Below are positions 58,893-64,000 of a stretch of 64,000 bases of DNA, in pieces. Location of the stretch: the NCBI RefSeq assembly GCF_045920555.1, contig NZ_CP174509.1, positions 3,658,001 to 3,722,000 of the forward strand, in the 5' to 3' direction. Source of the DNA: Pseudalkalibacillus sp045920555 (GTDB lineage Bacteria > Bacillota > Bacilli > Bacillales > Fictibacillaceae). Both the position numbers and the translations under genes were made by a program. Every line of letters begins with the position of its first letter. Position 1 is the stretch's first letter. The notes below the pieces were generated by a model. That model searched no databases and had not been told where the DNA came from. It saw only the letters and a list, made by a program, of their open reading frames with translations.

Positions 58893-60716
58893 CTAACTTC
58901 TGTTGCTGACTTTCAGAGCTTTCTTTAGCTCGACGATTTCCATCGCGATTTGTGCAGCTTCAACCATTTTTTGTTCACGTTCTGCACGTTTTTTGTCTTT
59001 CTCTTTCTCTTGTATCTGAATTAATTTAGGATATTTTTTTATTTGATTGACATAATCATATAATTCCTGATCCGATATATCCTCATTAATTGTAAGCATC
59101 GCTAATTCAGTAACGACTTGCTTCAAACGCTGATCGTCCACCCTCTCTAAGAATAAGCTGATGTCAGGTGTATGACCTTCTGCGTAAAAAGCATATAAGT
59201 AAGCAGCAATCGCACTATATTCCTCAATGTTGAAAGCGCCACCTAACAGTTCTTCTACCTTCTCTGCAAGGCTCACATCCTTCAGCATATGGGCTAACAA
59301 TATCCTTTCTGCATTATGAAAAGCAGGTAACAGCCGTGAGGATTGCCCGATATATTTCTTACGGTTATTCTCCCTATTTCGACCATCATTATCCTTTTTC
59401 CTTTTTATACTTAAAAATGCTTGATATTGTTGCTGTTTCAGTGCGTCTAACGAGAGGTTGAATTCTTCGGCAATTTGCCTCAAATAGTGGTCTCTTTCAA
59501 CAGCTTTAGAAAGTTTTGCAATTTCATGTAGTATCTCTTCGATATAGCGCATGCGTTCTCCTTCATCTTGGAGATTTTTTCCTCTTCGCATGAACTGCAT
59601 CTTGAAAGCCATTACCGTCAAACTTGCCCCTATTACATCCTGTTTAAAACGATCCCCGCCGTGTTTTTGGATATAGTCATCAGGGTCTAGACCTTGAGGC
59701 ATCTGGGCGATCCTCACATTGCAATTCACTTGTTCAAGAAGCTCTGTGGCACGGAATGTTGCAGTAATACCGGCATTATCTGAGTCATAACAAATGATGA
59801 CCGTGGTGACATTCCTGCTTAAAAGTTTTGCTTGGTCCGGAGTCAGAGAAGTGCCGAGTGTGGCGACACTGTTCCAAATGCCGGCTTTCCATGCTGCAAT
59901 CACATCTACATAACCTTCGAACAAGACCACTTTATCTTCTTTCCGCATGACAGGCCGAGCTAGATGATATCCATACAAAATCTTCCCTTTGTTAAAAATC
60001 TTCGTTTCTGGGCTGTTCAAATATTTCGGTTCTCCATCTCCAAGGATTCTGCCGCCAAATGCGATGTTTTTCCCCTGGCTATCCCAAATTGGGAACATGA
60101 CACGGTCTCTGAACCGGTCGAAGAACTTCCCGTCGAATTCACGCTTTGCTACAAGCCCAGCCTCTTGCATGGCAGGAAGTGAATAGTTCCTTTTCTGCAG
60201 GAAAGTACTTACGAATTCCCACGAATCCGGCGCATAACCGATTTGGAAATGCTCGATCATTTCATCGGTAAATCCTCTGTTATACAAGTACTCTTTTGCT
60301 TTTTGCCCGTAATCGGTATTTGTTAAACAATGGTGATATAAACGAGCAAGCAATCCATGTCCTTCTTTCATGATTTCTTTTTCTTTACTAACCTGATCAT
60401 TTTGATTGAAGGAAGATAACTCTGGTAATTCAATCCCTACCCGATCTGCAAGGTTCTTGATTGTTTCTATGAAAGTGAAACCCTCGACCTCCATAAGGAA
60501 CGAGAAGACGTTTCCTCCTTTACCGCAACCAAAACACCGGAAAATCTGCTTTTCGCCAGAAACAGAGAATGAAGGGGTATTTTCGTTATGGAACGGGCAT
60601 AGGCCAAAGTAGTTACGACCTTGCTTCTTAAGTTGAACATATTCTCCGACAACATCAATGATATCGTTGGATTTTTGAATTTGTTCGATTGTTTCTTCAG
60701 GAATCCGTGATCCCAT
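58893..60716 (-). CDS. dnaG: DNA primase DnaG
   Basis: 607 residues. CHC2 zinc finger C40, H43, C61, C64 (LCPFHNE, CFGCG); RNA-polymerase core with TOPRIM acidic residues (VVLFEGYVDVIAAW, ICYDSDNAG); C-terminal DnaB-interacting helical domain. Synthesises primers at the replication fork. GGTGATAAC before the ATG. Operon with sigA, 23 bases apart. Confidence 0.97.
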   Translation of the reverse strand: MGSRIPEETIEQIQKSNDIIDVVGEYVQLKKQGRNYFGLCPFHNENTPSFSVSGEKQIFRCFGCGKGGNVFSFLMEVEGFTFIETIKNLADRVGIELPELSSFNQNDQVSKEKEIMKEGHGLLARLYHHCLTNTDYGQKAKEYLYNRGFTDEMIEHFQIGYAPDSWEFVSTFLQKRNYSLPAMQEAGLVAKREFDGKFFDRFRDRVMFPIWDSQGKNIAFGGRILGDGEPKYLNSPETKIFNKGKILYGYHLARPVMRKEDKVVLFEGYVDVIAAWKAGIWNSVATLGTSLTPDQAKLLSRNVTTVIICYDSDNAGITATFRATELLEQVNCNVRIAQMPQGLDPDDYIQKHGGDRFKQDVIGASLTVMAFKMQFMRRGKNLQDEGERMRYIEEILHEIAKLSKAVERDHYLRQIAEEFNLSLDALKQQQYQAFLSIKRKKDNDGRNRENNRKKYIGQSSRLLPAFHNAERILLAHMLKDVSLAEKVEELLGGAFNIEEYSAIAAYLYAFYAEGHTPDISLFLERVDDQRLKQVVTELAMLTINEDISDQELYDYVNQIKKYPKLIQIQEKEKDKKRAEREQKMVEAAQIAMEIVELKKALKVSNRS

Positions 60717-60780
60717 GTTATCACCATTCTTTACTGTTCTATCCTACTTTAAAACAAGAAAATGAGAAGATGTCTTTAAT

Positions 60781-61236
60781 TTAGTCTTGAGAAAAGATTT
60801 TTTCAAAGTTCTGACTGAACCTTCGGGCATCTTCCTCTGTAAATCGGGGCGGTCCTTTCGTCCGATGTCCTGATCGTCTCAGTTTACTTGAGTAATAGCG
60901 GGATTGTAATAATGAAGGCATTTCTTCCTCTGTAAAACGTTTCCCGCGCGGTGATATGACATTAACGCCTTTAGATACCAGAAGACTCGCAAGGCCATGG
61001 TCCTGGGTGATGACAACATTACCTTCTATTGAATGGTTGACGATGTACATATCCACAGATTCGGGTTCTGCATCAACCATGATCCAATCTGCGTTTTGAT
61101 GTTGATCTGTAGCATGACTGTATGAGGCAATAAAAAAAACCTTGTACTCATAGAAATTCGAGATTTCAAGGATTGCCTTCTTTATTTGATTTGGACAAGC
61201 ATCAGCATCAACCAACACATTTCGCGTTTTCTTCAT
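60781..61236 (-). CDS. yqxD: YaiI/YqxD family protein (DUF188)
   Basis: 151 residues. PIN-like NYN fold by family; conserved VDADACPNQIKKAI, ITQDHGLASLLVSKGV and HRTKGPPRFTEEDARRF. Probably a nuclease-like protein but without demonstrated activity. First gene before dnaG. The only AGGATG site is about 18 bases from the ATG, so translation may be weak or the start misjudged. Confidence 0.88.
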   Translation of the reverse strand: MKKTRNVLVDADACPNQIKKAILEISNFYEYKVFFIASYSHATDQHQNADWIMVDAEPESVDMYIVNHSIEGNVVITQDHGLASLLVSKGVNVISPRGKRFTEEEMPSLLQSRYYSSKLRRSGHRTKGPPRFTEEDARRFSQNFEKIFSQD

Positions 61237-61389
61237 GTACTTTTATTTCTACATCCTCTCAATAATTCCTGCCTGCAATCCAATGTTTTATATTTCAGAA
61301 TATTGTCGAATTCTGCTTTTATAGTATAACCAAATTGTGGTTAGCCCATAACTAGAGTGTCAAATCGTACAAAATCCACACAATAGAGT

Positions 61390-61418
61390 ATTATAACGTA
61401 TTTTCCTTTTGTTGACTA
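61390..61418 (-). promoter_or_regulatory. Promoter of yqxD-dnaG-sigA
   Basis: Minus strand TAGTCA (4 of 6 to consensus), 17 bases, TATAAT. Confidence 0.6.
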
Positions 61419-61595
61419 TCATAAAGATTTCGTTTATCTATACATTTCGACAAAAAATGCAAATATCCTTTTCATACTTGATGAAAGATTGAATACTTTC
61501 TTCGCAAAGGAGTTGCTTAAAACTGCCACTATGGTTAGGCTTCACAAGGTTTCAATCTTAATTCCGTAATAAGTTTCGTACTGGCAAACAGAAAA

Positions 61596-61632
61596 GAAGG
61601 GGCTGACAGACTACTTTTTGTCAACCCCTTCA
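61596..61632 (-). terminator. Terminator of ccpN-ppsR
   Basis: GAAGGGG and GACA pair with TGTC and CCCCTTC across a short loop; TTTTC tail on the minus strand. Confidence 0.8.
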
Positions 61633-61661
61633 ATCTATTCATTTCATACTAGGATTATTAC

Positions 61662-62483
61662 TTAACGATACCGGTTTTTATGGATATTCAAAATGTAGTT
61701 CGCTGTTTCCTCCACCGCTTTGTTGGAAACATCTACAACTCTGCATCCAAGACGATCGACGACTTTATCAAAGTATTCCAGTTCGTCTTTTATACGGTTC
61801 ATATTCGCATAGTTGGCATGGTCATCCAATCCTAGAGCTTTTAAACGTTCCCTGCGGATATCGTTCAACTTTTCAGGACTGATACGGAGACCATAACATT
61901 TGGATGTAGATACTTGGAATAATTCTTCAGGCGGCTCCACCTCCGGGACAATCGGAACATTAGCAACCTTAAAACGTTTTAACGCTAAGTACTGTGAGAG
62001 AGGAGTCTTGGAGGTTCGCGATACACCGACTAACACGATGTCCGCTTTCAATATCCCTCGCGGGTCTCTTCCATCATCATATTTTACCGCGAATTCGATC
62101 GCTTCTACTTTTCTGAAGTACTCTTCATCTAGTTTATGGACAAGTCCTGGCTCATTTCGTGGACTTTTTTGAAAAACACTTGCCATTTGTGTGATCATTG
62201 GTCCGACAATATCAATTGCAGGTACACTTTCACTAGCAGCCAACTGTATCAGGTAGTTTTTGATTTCTGGCACAACCAGAGTGAAGCCGATGATTGCCTG
62301 GTTATCCTTTGCTAGAGCAACCACTTCTCTTACTGTTTGTTCATCCTCGACGTATGGGAAACGTCTGATTTCTATGCTGGTAGAATTGAACTGGCTTGCT
62401 GCAGCTTTTACAACTAATTCAGCTGTTTCACCCACTGAATCGGAAACGACATATACAATTGGTCGTTCTATTTTGTCTGACAT
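61662..62483 (-). CDS. yqfL: PPDK regulatory kinase/phosphorylase-type protein (YqfL)
   Basis: 273 residues, DUF299 family. P-loop-like GVSRTSKTPLSQYLA and N-terminal VVSDSVGETAELV. Family members are bifunctional ADP-dependent kinase/pyrophosphorylases that control pyruvate phosphate dikinase (PpsR/PDRP). In B. subtilis YqfL works with CcpN in gluconeogenic control. ATG 62483 follows GGAGGT by four bases; 32 bases after ccpN, one operon. Confidence 0.93.
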   Translation of the reverse strand: MSDKIERPIVYVVSDSVGETAELVVKAAASQFNSTSIEIRRFPYVEDEQTVREVVALAKDNQAIIGFTLVVPEIKNYLIQLAASESVPAIDIVGPMITQMASVFQKSPRNEPGLVHKLDEEYFRKVEAIEFAVKYDDGRDPRGILKADIVLVGVSRTSKTPLSQYLALKRFKVANVPIVPEVEPPEELFQVSTSKCYGLRISPEKLNDIRRERLKALGLDDHANYANMNRIKDELEYFDKVVDRLGCRVVDVSNKAVEETANYILNIHKNRYR

Positions 62484-62515
62484 AGGTACCTCCTTCATCG
62501 ATATTGGTGTCATTA

Positions 62516-63163
62516 TTATAGAATTGCGTCACTAGAAAAGTCTACTAGTGCTTTTGTTATATTCGTTTTCGTAATTCTTCCGATTACTTCATACGCATCT
62601 TCTCTTGATGTATCTTTTACAACAGGGACTGCGTCAATCTGCTTATCAATCAATTTCGCTGCTACCTCGATCAAGAGATCTTCTTTCGTACACATCGTAA
62701 TATTCGGCATCCGGGTCATGATGATATTTACTGGAATTGAAGTAAGCTCTTGATTCCCCATACTGGCTCGCAATAGATCTTTACGGGATAAGACACCTGC
62801 TAATCTGCCCTCTTTATTGACGACAAACAATGTTCCTACATCTTCTAAAAACATTGTACATATAGCATCGTAAACAGTTGCTGATTCTTGGACAACAACT
62901 GGAAGTGATAAGTATTCCTTGACCTTGATCTGTCGGACCTTTTCAGTCAATAGCTGTGCACTTGTTTTTCCTGTATAAAAATATCCGACGCGAGGACGTG
63001 CATCCAAATAGCCTGCCATTGTCAAAATAGCTAGATCAGGGCGAAGTGTAGCTCTGGTCAGATCTAATTTATCTGCAATTTGTTCTCCCGTTATTGGACC
63101 GAAATCTTTAACGATTTCAACTATTCGTTCTTGTCTATTATTCAGTTCGATTGGTAACACCAC
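62516..63163 (-). CDS. ccpN: CcpN transcriptional repressor
   Basis: 215 residues. N-terminal winged HTH (QERIVEIVKDFGPITGEQIA) with the conserved DLTRATLRPDLAILTMAGYLDARPRVGYFYTG, then two CBS domains (about 80-135 and 145-205) that bind nucleotides. CcpN represses gapB and pckA on glycolytic substrates. The start is probably one of two adjacent GTG codons at 63163/63160, with AAGG very close by. Confidence 0.94.
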   Translation of the reverse strand: MVLPIELNNRQERIVEIVKDFGPITGEQIADKLDLTRATLRPDLAILTMAGYLDARPRVGYFYTGKTSAQLLTEKVRQIKVKEYLSLPVVVQESATVYDAICTMFLEDVGTLFVVNKEGRLAGVLSRKDLLRASMGNQELTSIPVNIIMTRMPNITMCTKEDLLIEVAAKLIDKQIDAVPVVKDTSREDAYEVIGRITKTNITKALVDFSSDAIL

Positions 63164-63325
63164 CTTACTGCCCAGTATATGCTATACTCTTTTGGATACA
63201 TTATATCCTATACAGAATTAAAATAGGAAGTATTTCTGAATAAATATAACCTAAATCCATCAATAGTAAAGCATATTGACATTAACCCATCCTTTTCAAT
63301 TGAATGCAAGCTTTCAGGAACGGGA

Positions 63326-63360
63326 AAAAGAAGACCAGAAATTCGTACGGTCTTCTTTTT
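63326..63360 (-). terminator. Terminator of glyS
   Basis: AAAGAAGACC/GGTCTTCTTT with 12-base loop and T tail on the minus strand, 12 bases after the stop. Confidence 0.9.
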
Positions 63361-63371
63361 TCCGTTAAGAC

Positions 63372-64000
63372 TTAAACCACTAACTGATTGAAATCCGCGA
63401 ATGAGTAGATCACTTTTGATAAGTTCTTCATCTGAGCTTTGCGATTTTCCCTGATACCCTCGTCCTCGGCATTGACCATCGTATTATCGAAGTAACGATC
63501 GATCACACCAGGCAGTTCCATCAATTTAGCATAAAACACTGTTACGTCCTCAGGTTGTTGAATGTCAGCACTTTGTTTTTTACAACTTAAGTAAAGTTCA
63601 TATAACGCTTTCTCTTCATCATTCTCAAATAATTCCGGATTTATTTCGCGCAATGATTCATCCAGATTTTTAGAAATATTGAGGACACGCGTCAATGAAA
63701 CATTCGCATCCTTGAAGGATTGGTGTTTCAGATTTTCAGCAATCAATTCTGCCCTTTTGAGCAGAAGGTCTACACGTCCCAATTCCCCTGTCAACACAGC
63801 GTCAATGATATCATAACGGATACCTTGATCTTGCAGGATCGTTTTCAAACGGATATTGAAAAATTCAATCAGTTGATTGAAGACTTCCGATCGGTCATTC
63901 TTTAATAATCGGTTGTCTTCATAGACATCAAGAGCTGTATTCAATAATTCTTCAAGTTCAACCGGCCAACCTTTTTGAATCAAGATTTGTAAAATACCGG
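63372..64000 (-). CDS. glyS: Glycyl-tRNA synthetase beta subunit, C-terminal part
   Basis: Partial: about 209 codons are visible; the frame runs off the window at 64000 and a whole GlyS has about 690 residues. The visible part is the helical anticodon-binding (DALR-like) domain ending in VMVNAEDEGIRENRKAQMKNL and SFADFNQLVV. It forms the alpha2-beta2 enzyme with GlyQ, expected just outside. Synteny with ccpN is that of B. subtilis. Confidence 0.93.
   Translation of the reverse strand, partial: GILQILIQKGWPVELEELLNTALDVYEDNRLLKNDRSEVFNQLIEFFNIRLKTILQDQGIRYDIIDAVLTGELGRVDLLLKRAELIAENLKHQSFKDANVSLTRVLNISKNLDESLREINPELFENDEEKALYELYLSCKKQSADIQQPEDVTVFYAKLMELPGVIDRYFDNTMVNAEDEGIRENRKAQMKNLSKVIYSFADFNQLVV

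Larger units (their letters stand above)
61237..61661. other. Intergenic region upstream of yqxD-dnaG-sigA
   Basis: About 425 AT-rich bases without a supported gene. Holds the operon promoter (61390-61418), the ppsR terminator (61596-61632) and a CAGAAT/ATTCTG inverted repeat near 61294. Confidence 0.6.

Noticed and set aside
61480..61510. GAATACTTTCTTCGC resembling the hairpin part of repeats R2/R3
   Set aside because: Only about 12 bases match and neither block A nor the fold-back ends are nearby.

Overview
The window is a stretch of chromosome from a low-GC, endospore-forming Bacillaceae (Bacillus-like) bacterium. The evidence is gene order and content. Read on the minus strand it follows the Bacillus subtilis block glyS-ccpN-ppsR-yqxD-dnaG-sigA ... 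cccA-trmK-yqfO-ispH-yqfQ-cshB-nfo-yqfT-yqfU-zur ... yqfX-ispG-yqfZ-yqgB-yqgC-sodA-yqgE-pbpA-pst ... rpmG-yqgN ... yqgQ-glcK-yqgS-yqgT. It also carries T-box, PhoP-box, Zur-box and sigma-A signals of Firmicutes type, a SpoVAF/GerA-type germination protein and a CcpN regulator. I do not assign a species. I see no prophage, transposase, CRISPR array or rRNA.

Layout. 1-6329: YqgT peptidase (cut by the window edge), YqgS lipoteichoic-acid-synthase-like enzyme, glucokinase, YqgQ, SpoVAF-like protein. 6403-13751: an accessory stretch where B. subtilis has only gluP: YhfE peptidase, an unknown anchored protein, a Xaa-Pro dipeptidase, several small proteins (one of only 30 residues), a T-box-controlled NhaC/YheL-type transporter (candidate tyrosine carrier) and a lone MobA. 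13769-20628: yqgN, a Cys-poor rpmG, and a tightly coupled three-gene operon that looks like an alpha-glucan or related polysaccharide pathway: DUF4912 protein, GH57 branching enzyme fused to a GT4 synthase, and a nucleotidyltransferase fused to a degenerate phosphomannomutase domain. 20957-26286: a small membrane-protein pair and the pst phosphate uptake operon with PhoU and a PhoP box. 26423-31096: pbpA, yqgE, an unknown small gene, sodA. 31333-32047: seven tRNA genes behind one sigma-A promoter. 32183-38017: YqgC, a Na/phosphate cotransporter, YqgB, YpuA, YqfZ, IspG. 38398-47102: nitroreductase, YqfX, DUF1540, Zur with ZnuBC, a lytic transglycosylase, YqfU, a purine permease, a PAS histidine kinase. 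47310-64000: yqfT, nfo, cshB, yqfQ, ispH, yqfO, trmK, cccA, an acyl-CoA synthetase and dehydrogenase, the dnaG-sigA group, ppsR, ccpN and the end of glyS.

How it works together. Phosphate handling (Pst-PhoU plus a PhoU-tailed Na/Pi carrier), zinc handling (Zur, ZnuBC, a zinc-ligand-poor L33), isoprenoid synthesis (IspG and IspH), carbon control (CcpN with PpsR) and replication/transcription (DnaG, SigA) form recognisable units. The most unusual material is the glucan-like operon; a modular family of intergenic repeats (five copies) that always sit just 3' of a gene and in its sense orientation; a long hairpin that buries the ispH ribosome binding site; and the T-box upstream of the transporter.
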